A DNA stretch of 23,681 nucleotides, from positions 1-23,681 of the forward strand of contig JACCSC010000418.1 of assembly GCA_013813215.1 (NCBI GenBank). The letters are read 5' to 3'. The notes below the pieces were generated by a model. The model was given only the letters and a program-made list of their open reading frames with translations, was not told the origin of the DNA and did not search any database. The position numbers and the translations under genes were made by a program. The DNA comes from Geodermatophilaceae bacterium (GTDB taxonomy: Bacteria; Actinomycetota; Actinomycetes; Mycobacteriales; Geodermatophilaceae). Shown here one piece after another: positions 13,472-20,115 of this stretch (its first letter is position 1; each line of letters starts with the position of its first letter).

Positions 13472-13885
13472 TCAGGCGGTCGGCCCGCGCAGCTGGGGCG
13501 ATGAATCCCTCGGCGAATCCAGCGGCCCGGAGACCTGGCGCACGTACGTCGTCTGCACCGTCGTCTCGACCACGGCGTCCCTCCCCGTGCTCGATTCGCG
13601 CACGAACGTCGTCTCGCTGCGGTAACCCTCATCGACCGCGACCAGGTGCAACTGCAGCCGGATCCGCTCCCGCAGTCCGGCCGGCGCCGGGTCACCACCG
13701 CACTTGCGGTGCACGAGGGCCTTGATCTCGCGCTCGATGCCGAACAGCTGCAGGCAGGGACCGCACTCGTCCAGGTGCTGGGCGATGTGGCTGCTGCTGC
13801 GCTCGTCGACCTCGCTGTCGAGGAACTCGAAGAGCTTGTCCAGGACCTCGCGACAGGACACCTCGTGGGGCTGGCCGCAGCTCAT
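13472..13885 (-). CDS. rsrA: RsrA/RshA-type zinc-binding anti-sigma factor
   Basis: A 137-residue redox-sensitive anti-sigma factor for the SigR-type sigma factor encoded just upstream. The zinc motif is Cys11 ... HIAQHLDECGPC with His37, Cys41 and Cys44, at the same positions as Streptomyces coelicolor RsrA; Cys3 and Cys62 are also present. In the known system, disulfide formation at these cysteines expels zinc and releases the sigma factor. The protein is about 30 residues longer than usual RsrA because of a polar C-terminal tail (from about residue 80, RSETTFVRESSTGRDAV and onward). The ATG at 13885 overlaps the sigR stop (ATGA), so the two are translationally coupled, which keeps their amounts matched. 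Confidence 0.9.
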   Translation of the reverse strand: MSCGQPHEVSCREVLDKLFEFLDSEVDERSSSHIAQHLDECGPCLQLFGIEREIKALVHRKCGGDPAPAGLRERIRLQLHLVAVDEGYRSETTFVRESSTGRDAVVETTVQTTYVRQVSGPLDSPRDSSPQLRGPTA

Positions 13886-14535
13886 GAGTTCTCCTCACCG
13901 GTCCCCGCGCGGACGAAACCGCGGTCCCGCGCGTAGTCGGCGAGCAGGCGCTGCAGGCCTCGGCGGCCGCGGTGCAGCCGCGACATCACGGTGCCGATCG
14001 GCGTACCCATGATCTCGGCGATCTCCTTGTAGGCGAACCCCTCCACGTCGGCGAGGTACACCGCCAGGCGGAAGTCCTCCGGCAGCTCCTGCAGAGCCGC
14101 CTTGACGTCGGAGTCGGGCAGGTGGTCCAGCGCCTCCACCTCGGCCGAGCGCAGCCCGCTCGAGGTGTGCTGTTCGGCGGCGTACAGCTGCCAATCCTCG
14201 ATCTGGTCGGCGGAGTTCTGTTGCGGCTGACGCTGCTTCTTGCGGTAGGTGTTGATGAACGTGTTCGTCAGGATCCGGTACAGCCAGGCCTTGAGGTTGG
14301 TGCCCTCGGTGAACTGGTGGAAGGCGGCGTACGCCTTGACGAAGGTCTCCTGGACGAGGTCCTCGGCGTCGGCGGGATTACGGGTCATCCGCAGCGCGGC
14401 CGGATACAGCGTGTCGAGGAACGGCAGGGCGTCGCGCTCGAACCTGGCGTCCCGCTCCTGCTGCTCGACGGTCTTGCCCGTCGCCGGCTCGGAGGCCGGC
14501 GCATCGGAGGTCGTGACCGTTGTGTCCTCGGTCAC
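13882..14535 (-). CDS. sigR: SigR/SigH-type group 4 (ECF) sigma factor
   Basis: A 217-residue ECF sigma factor that would switch on thiol-oxidation and heat-stress genes. Region 2 runs from about residue 35 to 100 (RDALPFLDTLYPAALRMTRN, DAEDLVQETFVKAYAAF, LKAWLYRILTNTFINTYRKK) and region 4 from about 145 to 200 (LPEDFRLAVYLADVEGFAYK, EIMGTPIGTVMSRLHRGR). GTG 14535 is chosen because CCGGAGGA lies about 6-7 nt upstream. The frame stays open to ATG 14658, allowing a 41-residue N-terminal extension like the unstable sigma-R' isoform described in Streptomyces. An exact sigma-R promoter motif lies just before that ATG, indicating autoregulation. The gene overlaps rsrA by 4 bp. Confidence 0.92.
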   Translation of the reverse strand: MTEDTTVTTSDAPASEPATGKTVEQQERDARFERDALPFLDTLYPAALRMTRNPADAEDLVQETFVKAYAAFHQFTEGTNLKAWLYRILTNTFINTYRKKQRQPQQNSADQIEDWQLYAAEQHTSSGLRSAEVEALDHLPDSDVKAALQELPEDFRLAVYLADVEGFAYKEIAEIMGTPIGTVMSRLHRGRRGLQRLLADYARDRGFVRAGTGEENS

Positions 14536-14667
14536 GCTGCGTCCTCCGGTGGTTGCCCGCATCTTGTGCGGCGAGGATACGCGGCGCCCCGCCGGAGCGC
14601 CGACCGGCCAGCGTGCTTCGCCCCGCCGGTCGCCCCGCCGCGCCGTCAGCGATGTCATACCTGCGCA

Positions 14668-14693
14668 AACAGCCTGCCACCGTGGAGCATTCC
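14668..14693 (-). promoter_or_regulatory. Sigma-R autoregulatory promoter (GGAAT-N18-GTT)
   Basis: On the minus strand GGAAT (14693-14689), an 18-nt spacer and GTT (14670-14668) form an exact match to the SigR/SigH consensus. The expected transcript start falls 1-3 nt before the in-frame ATG at 14658, so this transcript could be nearly leaderless and give an N-terminally extended sigma factor. Confidence 0.8.
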
Positions 14694-14699
14694 TATGCT
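14694..14699 (+). promoter_or_regulatory. Putative -10 element for leaderless ybaK
   Basis: TATGCT is 6 nt before the GTG at 14706, so transcription would begin at the start codon. It directly abuts the -35 of the divergent sigma-R promoter, so the two promoters may interfere. Confidence 0.5.
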
Positions 14700-14705
14700 C
14701 AGCGG

Positions 14706-15185
14706 GTGCCCGGCCAGCAGACCCCTGCGACCGTGGCCCTGCGGCGGGCCGGCGTGGCGTTCACCGTGCACGAGTACTCCCACGTCGCGGGCACGACGCG
14801 GTACGGCGAGGAAGCGGTCGCCGCGCTGGGCGTCGCGGCGGCCCGGGTGTTCAAGACGCTCGTCGTGCGGGTGGACGAGCGGCTGGCCGTCGGCATCGTG
14901 CCGGTGTCGGCAACGCTGGACCTGAAGGCCCTGGCCGCGGCCGTCGGCGGGAAGCGGGCGGCCCTGGCCGAGCCGGCCGAGGCGGCCCGCGCCACCGGGT
15001 ACGTCATCGGCGGCATCAGTCCGGTGGCCCAGCGACGCCGGCTGCCGACGGCGTTGGACCGCTCTGCGGCCGACTGCGACACGGTGTACGTCAGCGCCGG
15101 GCGACGCGGGCTGCAGGTGGAGCTGGCCCCTGCGGACCTGCTGCGGGTCACCGGCGGCGTACTGGCCGCCATCGCGGGGCACTGA
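14706..15185 (+). CDS. ybaK: Aminoacyl-tRNA deacylase, YbaK/EbsC family
   Basis: A 159-residue editing-domain protein that hydrolyses mischarged Cys-tRNA(Pro) and similar species. The conserved lysine lies in RVFKTLVV (Lys50) and the substrate-pocket glycine motif in GYVIGGISPVAQRRRLPT (about residues 99-116), both typical of YbaK. Length matches the family (about 155-160). GTG 14706 is the first plausible start after a -10-like TATGCT, and no Shine-Dalgarno is seen, so the message is probably leaderless. It is divergent from sigR and convergent with the alpha/beta hydrolase gene. Confidence 0.88.
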   Translation: MPGQQTPATVALRRAGVAFTVHEYSHVAGTTRYGEEAVAALGVAAARVFKTLVVRVDERLAVGIVPVSATLDLKALAAAVGGKRAALAEPAEAARATGYVIGGISPVAQRRRLPTALDRSAADCDTVYVSAGRRGLQVELAPADLLRVTGGVLAAIAGH

Positions 15186-15200
15186 TGCCCGTCGCCCTGG

Positions 15201-15223
15201 AGGTCCTGGCCGCTCGAGGACCT
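15201..15223. terminator. Hairpin between ybaK and the hydrolase gene
   Basis: AGGTCCT (15201-15207) and AGGACCT (15217-15223) are exact 7-bp arms with a 9-nt loop, placed between convergent genes and touching the hydrolase stop codon. It could serve both directions; a T-run is absent. Confidence 0.4.
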
Positions 15224-15827
15224 ACGCGTTCTGGCGGCCGAGCAGCTCGTCGATCCAGACCAGCGTCGCCGCGACGACCTCGGCCGACACACCGCGCAGC
15301 CCATGGTCGGCTCCGGGCACCACGTGCACCGTGCGCCCGGGCGCCGGCTCCGGCATCCCGAACCGGTCTCGATCGCCCTGGATGACGAGCATCGGTACGA
15401 CGACGGCGTCCAACTCCGGCCGGCGGGTCACCCCGCGGGGGTTCACCAAGGGGAAGGCCAGCCCGAGCACGCCGACCGCGCCGGTTGCGCCGCTCGTCCG
15501 GGCGGCCACCCGAGCACCGCTGGACCGGCCGCCGGCGATCATCGGCACGCCGTCACCGACGTGCTGGCGGGCGGCAGCCGCCGCCGGGACCCAGGCCTCG
15601 TCCAGGTGAGCCGCGGGCGCCGGTGACCGTCGGCCGGCGACCCGGTACGGCTGCTCGACCCGGACGACGGTGATCCCGTGCCGCGGCCCGTGGGTCGCCA
15701 AGGCAGCCAGATCGGGGGCGGCGATCGACCCGCCGGCGCCATGCCCGAGCAGAAGCACAACCCGCGGCGGCCCGTCGGCGGGAGCCACGGTCAGCCGGGC
15801 TGCGCCGCGCGGCGTCTGAACGAGCAT
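15222..15827 (-). CDS. Alpha/beta hydrolase (KANL3/Tex30-like)
   Basis: A 201-residue single-domain hydrolase. The oxyanion region is LLLGHGAGG (about residues 25-33), the nucleophile elbow is GGRSSG with Ser102, the acid residue is in IQGDRDRFG (Asp152 or Asp154), and the catalytic histidine in VPGADHGLRG (His175). The pattern fits the small dienelactone-hydrolase-like group also called KANL3/Tex30 hydrolases; the substrate is unknown. The ATG at 15827 shares one base with the SRAP stop codon (TGATG), so it is probably translated by re-initiation after the SRAP gene. The open frame extends further upstream under the SRAP gene but has no protein-like features there. Confidence 0.85.
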   Translation of the reverse strand: MLVQTPRGAARLTVAPADGPPRVVLLLGHGAGGSIAAPDLAALATHGPRHGITVVRVEQPYRVAGRRSPAPAAHLDEAWVPAAAAARQHVGDGVPMIAGGRSSGARVAARTSGATGAVGVLGLAFPLVNPRGVTRRPELDAVVVPMLVIQGDRDRFGMPEPAPGRTVHVVPGADHGLRGVSAEVVAATLVWIDELLGRQNA

Positions 15828-16528
15828 CAGAACAGTGCCCAGGCCGCCCCGTCGTCCTGTCGTTGGACGAGGCTCGGGCCGTCGTTCGCTACCGCGCCCA
15901 CCTGCGGCCCGACCGGGCGGATCTCCAGCCGCTCCACGAGTGCCTCGGGCGTGGAATCGAGGAGCCGGGACGGATCGGGGTACGCGGGATCCAGCCAGTC
16001 GGCGTACCGGGCCGCGGGCAGGACGAGCGGCATCCGGTGGTGCACCTGGGTCAATCCGCCGACCGCCGCCGTGGTCAGGATGGTCACGGTGAGCAGGCGC
16101 GGCTCGCCCCAGGTCTCCCAGAGACCGGCGAAAGCGACCCCACGGCCGTCGTACGGCGCCATGAAGTAGGCCTGCTTGCCCGGGCCGTCGGCCCGACGTA
16201 CCCACTCGTACCAGCCGTCGGCAGGCACCAGGCAGCGGCGACGCGCGAACGCGGACCGGAAGGCGGGCAACTGCTGCACCGTCTCGGCCCGGGCGTTGAT
16301 CTTTCCGGCCGCACCACTGCGGTCCGGTGCCCAGGACGGCACCAGGCCCCACCGGGCCTGTGACAGCTCTCGCTGCCGGTCCCGCGTCCGGGTCCGGACG
16401 ACGAGCACCGGGTCGGTCGGCGCGACGTTGAAGTCAGGGCCGGTGTGCGCCCCGGCCGTGCCGTCGACCGCCTCGTACTCCACGATCAGGTCCTCGGGAC
16501 TGCGGCTGGCCGCGTAGCGCCCGCACAC
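15827..16528 (-). CDS. SRAP domain protein (YedK/HMCES family)
   Basis: A 233-residue SOS-response-associated peptidase-type protein that forms a thiazolidine cross-link with abasic sites in single-stranded DNA. The reactive Cys2 follows the start (MCGRYA), Asn34 lies in FNVAPTDPVLVV, and the other active-site elements are INARAET (79-83), GWYEW (Glu108) and VHHRMP (His163/164). All expected catalytic residues are present. It corresponds to M. tuberculosis Rv3226c, immediately before aroA, the same local order as here apart from one inserted gene. The start is GTG at 16528, required because Cys2 must be exposed after removal of the initiator residue. Confidence 0.93.
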   Translation of the reverse strand: MCGRYAASRSPEDLIVEYEAVDGTAGAHTGPDFNVAPTDPVLVVRTRTRDRQRELSQARWGLVPSWAPDRSGAAGKINARAETVQQLPAFRSAFARRRCLVPADGWYEWVRRADGPGKQAYFMAPYDGRGVAFAGLWETWGEPRLLTVTILTTAAVGGLTQVHHRMPLVLPAARYADWLDPAYPDPSRLLDSTPEALVERLEIRPVGPQVGAVANDGPSLVQRQDDGAAWALF

Positions 16529-16534
16529 GCGGGC

Positions 16535-17257
16535 CTACTCCGTGGCCAGGGCCAGCCGGCGGTAGAGCCGGTCGGCCGCGGCCCGGTCGCCGTCGAGGGT
16601 GGCGGCCGCGAGGGGCAGCCGCCGCCAGAGCCACAGCAGCAGGTCCGACGGTTCGGTACTGACCGTGGCGTCGGCGTTGCTGATCTCCGGCTCGATCGTC
16701 ACGCGGTCCGGCTCCATGACGACCAGCCAGGTCCGGTCCGCGGCGCGCAGGGCGACGCGGCCGCTGAGGTCAGGCTGAGGATCGTCGGACCAGTCGCCGG
16801 CGAACATGATGTCCAGCAGCTCGTCGACGCCGTCCAGAGCCAGCTCGGCGTCGACCGGAGTGTGCGCGCCGACGGCCAGCTCGGCGTCCACCCGGTGCAC
16901 CGCGGTCTCCTGGGCCATCCGCCGGTACCAGAAGCCGACTGTCTGATCCGGCTCGTGCCAGGTGTACGCCGGGGCGTCGGGCCCGCGCTCGACCAGCTCC
17001 GTGAGCATCACCTCGGTCTGCTCGGCCAGCCATTCCAGCGGATCGCGACCGTGCTCCGGCGGCGGCCAGGGCTCGGGGGGCTGCTGCCGACGCATGCACT
17101 CGACCTTGTGCAGGTAGACGTGCCCGACGTGCTCGACCAGATCCTGCACACTCCACTCTGGACAGGGCGGCACCCGGCGCTGCAGGTTGCCCGCCGCAGC
17201 AGCGGCGAGGCGCTGCTCGTCCTGGCGGATCAGCTCGAGGTAACGGCTCATCTCCAT
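16535..17257 (-). CDS. Maleylpyruvate isomerase/DinB-like mycothiol-dependent protein
   Basis: A 240-residue protein of the mycothiol maleylpyruvate isomerase group: N-terminal DinB-like four-helix bundle (CPEWSVQDLVEHVGHVYLHK with metal-binding histidine His43 or His46, and RRMAQETAVHRVDAE near residue 115-127) followed by a C-terminal MDMPI domain (VDELLDIMFAG and onward, with EISNADATVSTEPSDLLLWLW at its end). Such proteins use mycothiol, which is restricted to actinobacteria, but the reaction of this paralogue is unknown. It lies between SRAP and aroA, divergent from aroA by 42 nt, and 6 nt separate its stop from the SRAP start, so the minus-strand genes MDMPI-SRAP-hydrolase probably form one operon. 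Confidence 0.85.
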   Translation of the reverse strand: MEMSRYLELIRQDEQRLAAAAAGNLQRRVPPCPEWSVQDLVEHVGHVYLHKVECMRRQQPPEPWPPPEHGRDPLEWLAEQTEVMLTELVERGPDAPAYTWHEPDQTVGFWYRRMAQETAVHRVDAELAVGAHTPVDAELALDGVDELLDIMFAGDWSDDPQPDLSGRVALRAADRTWLVVMEPDRVTIEPEISNADATVSTEPSDLLLWLWRRLPLAAATLDGDRAAADRLYRRLALATE

Positions 17258-17299
17258 GTGCGCACGCTAGCCCGGGCCTCCGACAGGCAGACTGGTCGC

Positions 17300-18571
17300 G
17301 TGCCGGAACTGTGGAGCGCGCCCGTGGCCGCCGCGCCGATCGACGCCACGATCACCCTGCCCGGGTCGAAGTCGATGACCAACCGGGCGCTCGTGCTGGC
17401 CGCCCTCGGGACGTCGGCGGGGGTGCTGCACGGGGCGCTGTGCGCGCGGGACACCGACCTGATGGCGGGCGGGCTCACCGCGATGGGCGCCTCGGTCGAC
17501 CGGAGAGGCACCGAGTGGACGGTGCGGCCGTCGCCGCTGCGCGGGCCGTGCGCCGTGGACGTGGGCAACGCGGGGACGGTGATGCGCTTCCTGCCGGTGA
17601 TAGCGGCGCTGGCCAGCGGGCCGGTGACCTTCGACGGCGACCCGCGCGCTCGGGTGCGCCCGCTGGGTCCGGTGATCGATGCCCTGCGGGCCCTCGGCGT
17701 CGAGGTCGACGACGGCGGTCGCGGCGGCCTGCCCTTCGTCGTGCACGGTGGCGGCCTGCCGGGTGGGACCGTGACGGTGGACGCCTCGCGATCCTCCCAG
17801 TTCGTCAGCGCCCTGCTGCTGGCGGCGTGCCGCGCCGACAAGCCGTTGACCGTGCGACACGAGGGGCCGCCGATGCCGTCCGGGCCACACGTCCGGATGA
17901 CGGTGGCGATGCTGCGGTCCGCGGGCGTCGCCGTTCACGCCGGGCTCGACGAGTGGACGGTCGAGCCGGGGGCGGTGGGCCGCTCAGCGTGGAGCGTGGA
18001 GCCGGATCTCTCGAACGCCGCGGCGTTCCTCGCCGCCGCCCTGGTCACCGGCGGCACCGTGCGCATCCCCGACTGGCCGGTCGAGACGACGCAGGCCGGG
18101 GCCGCGCTGCCGGCGTTGTTCGCCAGGATGGGAGCCGTGGTCGAGGCCGGAGCGGCGGGGCTGAAACTGGCCGGTGGCGGCCGCATCGAGGGGGTGGACG
18201 TCGACCTGCACGACGTGGGCGAGCTGGCGCCGGTGGTCGCCGCGGTGTGCGCGCTGGCCGACTCGCCGTCGCAGCTGCGCGGGATCGCGCACCTGCGCGA
18301 GCACGAGACCGACCGGCTGGCGGCGTTGCGGACCGAACTGTGCAAGCTCGGCGGGCACGTCACCGAGACTGCAGACGGCTTGCTGATCCGGCCGGCGTCC
18401 CTGCACGGGGGCACGTTCCGGACCTATTACGACCACCGGCTGGCCACTGCGGCCGCGGTGCTCGGGCTCGCCGTGACCGGCGTCCGGGTCGAGAACGTGG
18501 CCACGACGGCGAAGACGCTGCCCGACTTCGTGCCCATGTGGCAGGCGATGCTGGCGGGAGCGGGGTCCTGA
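17300..18571 (+). CDS. aroA: 3-phosphoshikimate 1-carboxyvinyltransferase (EPSP synthase)
   Basis: A 423-residue enzyme of the shikimate pathway joining phosphoenolpyruvate to shikimate-3-phosphate. Landmarks are LPGSKSMTNRAL with Lys24, the phosphoenolpyruvate loop GNAGTVMRFLP, SRSSQFVSALLLA, and HLREHETDRLAAL with the catalytic Glu and Arg, near the end YYDHRLATAAAV. The catalytic Asp position seems to be Glu (VGELAPV), as I recall for mycobacterial enzymes. GTG 17300 is preceded by a CAGACT -10-like hexamer 6 nt upstream and no Shine-Dalgarno sequence, again leaderless in appearance. rsgA follows with a 4-bp overlap. Confidence 0.95.
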   Translation: MPELWSAPVAAAPIDATITLPGSKSMTNRALVLAALGTSAGVLHGALCARDTDLMAGGLTAMGASVDRRGTEWTVRPSPLRGPCAVDVGNAGTVMRFLPVIAALASGPVTFDGDPRARVRPLGPVIDALRALGVEVDDGGRGGLPFVVHGGGLPGGTVTVDASRSSQFVSALLLAACRADKPLTVRHEGPPMPSGPHVRMTVAMLRSAGVAVHAGLDEWTVEPGAVGRSAWSVEPDLSNAAAFLAAALVTGGTVRIPDWPVETTQAGAALPALFARMGAVVEAGAAGLKLAGGGRIEGVDVDLHDVGELAPVVAAVCALADSPSQLRGIAHLREHETDRLAALRTELCKLGGHVTETADGLLIRPASLHGGTFRTYYDHRLATAAAVLGLAVTGVRVENVATTAKTLPDFVPMWQAMLAGAGS

Positions 18572-19536
18572 CGCCGCGTCGGCGCAAGGACCTGGACGAG
18601 GACGATGTGCGCGTCCGTCCGACGCGGCAGGGATCCCGCCCCCGGACGAGAACCCGCCCGGCCCACGAGCAGGCAGCCGACGGCGTCGTACTGGCCGTGG
18701 ACCGCGGCCGGTACACCTGCCAGGTCGCGGGTTCGATTCTCACCGCGATGCGGGCCCGGGAACTGGGCCGCAAGTCCGTCGTCGTCGGTGATCGCGTGGC
18801 GCTCGTCGGCGACCTGGGCGGCGGAGCGGATGCGCTGGCCAGGATCGTGCGCATCGCCCCCCGGACCTCGGTGCTGCGGCGGACGGCCGATGACGACGAT
18901 CCCCAGGAACGGGTGCTCGTAGCGAACGCCGACCAACTCGTGATCGTCGCTGCGCTGGCCGACCCGCCGCCACGGACCGGCCTGATCGACCGGTGCCTGG
19001 TAGCGGCGTACGTCGGTGGGCTGCGGCCGTTGCTGTGCCTGACCAAGGCAGACCTGGCCGATCCGCGGGACCTGCTGGCGCTGTACGACGACCTCGGCCT
19101 GGACGCCGTCGCCGTACGGAGGGACCGGTCCTTCGACGCCATCCACGAACAGCTCGCCGGGCAGGTCAGCGTGCTCGTCGGGCACAGCGGCGTCGGCAAG
19201 TCGACCATGGTCAACGCGCTGGTGCCTTCGGCCCGGCGGGCGACCGGCGCGGTGAGCGGTATCGGCAAGGGGCGGCACACGTCCAGCTCGGCGGTGATGC
19301 TTCCGTTGACCGACGGCTGGATCATCGACACGCCGGGGATCCGTTCGTTCGGGTTGGCGCACGTGACACCGGGAGACCTGTTGGCCGCCTTCCCCGACCT
19401 GGCACCGGGCGCCGCCGACTGCCCACCGGGATGCGAGCATCGCAGTCCGGCCGATGGCTGCGCGCTGGACGCCTGGGTCGCCGACGGGCACGCCACAGCT
19501 GGCCGGCTGTCCTCCTACCGCCGGCTGATCCCATGA
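18568..19536 (+). CDS. rsgA: Ribosome small subunit-dependent GTPase A
   Basis: A 322-residue circularly permuted GTPase that helps late assembly of the 30S subunit. An OB-fold N-domain (about residues 35-100) precedes the G-domain with motifs in the permuted order: TKAD (159-162, G4), GHSGVGKST (205-213, G1) and DTPG (254-257, G3). A zinc knuckle follows (Cys285, Cys289, His291, Cys298). No ATG or GTG fits the family N-terminus (PRRRKDLDEDDVRVRP), but a CTG at 18568 overlaps the aroA stop as CTGA; I propose that as start. GTG 18538, inside aroA, is the alternative. It is coupled to aroA. Confidence 0.9.
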   Translation: MTPRRRKDLDEDDVRVRPTRQGSRPRTRTRPAHEQAADGVVLAVDRGRYTCQVAGSILTAMRARELGRKSVVVGDRVALVGDLGGGADALARIVRIAPRTSVLRRTADDDDPQERVLVANADQLVIVAALADPPPRTGLIDRCLVAAYVGGLRPLLCLTKADLADPRDLLALYDDLGLDAVAVRRDRSFDAIHEQLAGQVSVLVGHSGVGKSTMVNALVPSARRATGAVSGIGKGRHTSSSAVMLPLTDGWIIDTPGIRSFGLAHVTPGDLLAAFPDLAPGAADCPPGCEHRSPADGCALDAWVADGHATAGRLSSYRRLIP

Positions 19537-19549
19537 CGTTGTTGTCAGG

Positions 19550-20092
19550 TCATCCGTCGGCGAGCACGTCCACCCAGCCGCCGGTGCGCCAGTAGATCCC
19601 CGACTCACGGGTCAGCAGGCCGTTGTCGACCAGGAGCCGGCGCAGCTGCGCGTGGTCGGCGTGGAAGGCCGACAGCAGCGCGTTGACCTCGCGCTCGGGG
19701 TAGCGCACTCCCGGCTCGAACGCCGTCACGATGTGCCGGAGCACGATGGCCACCTTGGTCTGAGCCACCGGGAAACGGGTCAGCCGGCCAGCCCGGAAGA
19801 AGGCCCGCAACGTGGACTCGTGGGCGGGGTCGACGAGGCCGAGGTCCTCGGGTTCCGGGCGCTCCGATCGCGCCGCCTGCTTGAACAACTCTTCGTGCAC
19901 CTCGAGAGCGCCCTCGACGGTGCGGACCAAACCGGCGGACTCCAAGCGCCGCAACGCTTTCCCGACGACGGGCGCCGCCAGGCCGGTCTGCGCAACCACC
20001 TGCTCGAACCGGGTGGCGCCGAGCACCACCGCCGCGACCACCCGCAGCCGCTCCGGCTCGGCGAGCAGACCCACGAGAGCACCAGCGCGCAC
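19550..20092 (-). CDS. HTH + DUF2087 putative transcriptional regulator
   Basis: A 180-residue protein with an N-terminal winged-helix (about residues 5-70: EPERLRVVAAVVLGATRFEQ, VGKALRRLESAGLV) like ArsR-family regulators, and a C-terminal DUF2087 domain (about 110-175: LTRFPVAQTKVAIVLRHI, YPEREVNALLSAFHADHAQL, DNGLLTRESGIYWRTGG). DUF2087 occurs alone or fused to HTH domains; what it senses is unknown. The start GTG 20092 lies 6 nt after a TACCGT hexamer, suggesting a leaderless message. It is divergent from hisN across only 23 nt with overlapping -10 elements, so this regulator could act on hisN or itself. It converges with rsgA, with 13 nt between stops. Confidence 0.85.
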   Translation of the reverse strand: MRAGALVGLLAEPERLRVVAAVVLGATRFEQVVAQTGLAAPVVGKALRRLESAGLVRTVEGALEVHEELFKQAARSERPEPEDLGLVDPAHESTLRAFFRAGRLTRFPVAQTKVAIVLRHIVTAFEPGVRYPEREVNALLSAFHADHAQLRRLLVDNGLLTRESGIYWRTGGWVDVLADG

Positions 20093-20098
20093 GCGCTG

Positions 20099-20108
20099 AC
20101 GGTAACGT
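20099..20108. promoter_or_regulatory. Overlapping divergent -10 elements of hisN and the DUF2087 gene
   Basis: TAACGT (20103-20108, plus) lies 7 nt before GTG 20116 of hisN, and TACCGT (20104-20099, minus) lies 6 nt before GTG 20092 of the DUF2087 gene. The hexamers share two bases, so polymerase could occupy only one at a time, and both transcripts would be leaderless. Confidence 0.55.
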
Positions 20109-20115
20109 GCGCCCG

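Noticed and set aside
15828..16352. Upstream extension of the hydrolase frame to 16352
   Set aside because: This part is antiparallel in composition to nothing known and lies in a second frame of the SRAP gene; the hydrolase fold begins at ATG 15827.
17270..17300. CRISPR or IS element near aroA
   Set aside because: No regularly spaced repeats and no transposase frame; nothing in the window resembles a mobile-element enzyme.
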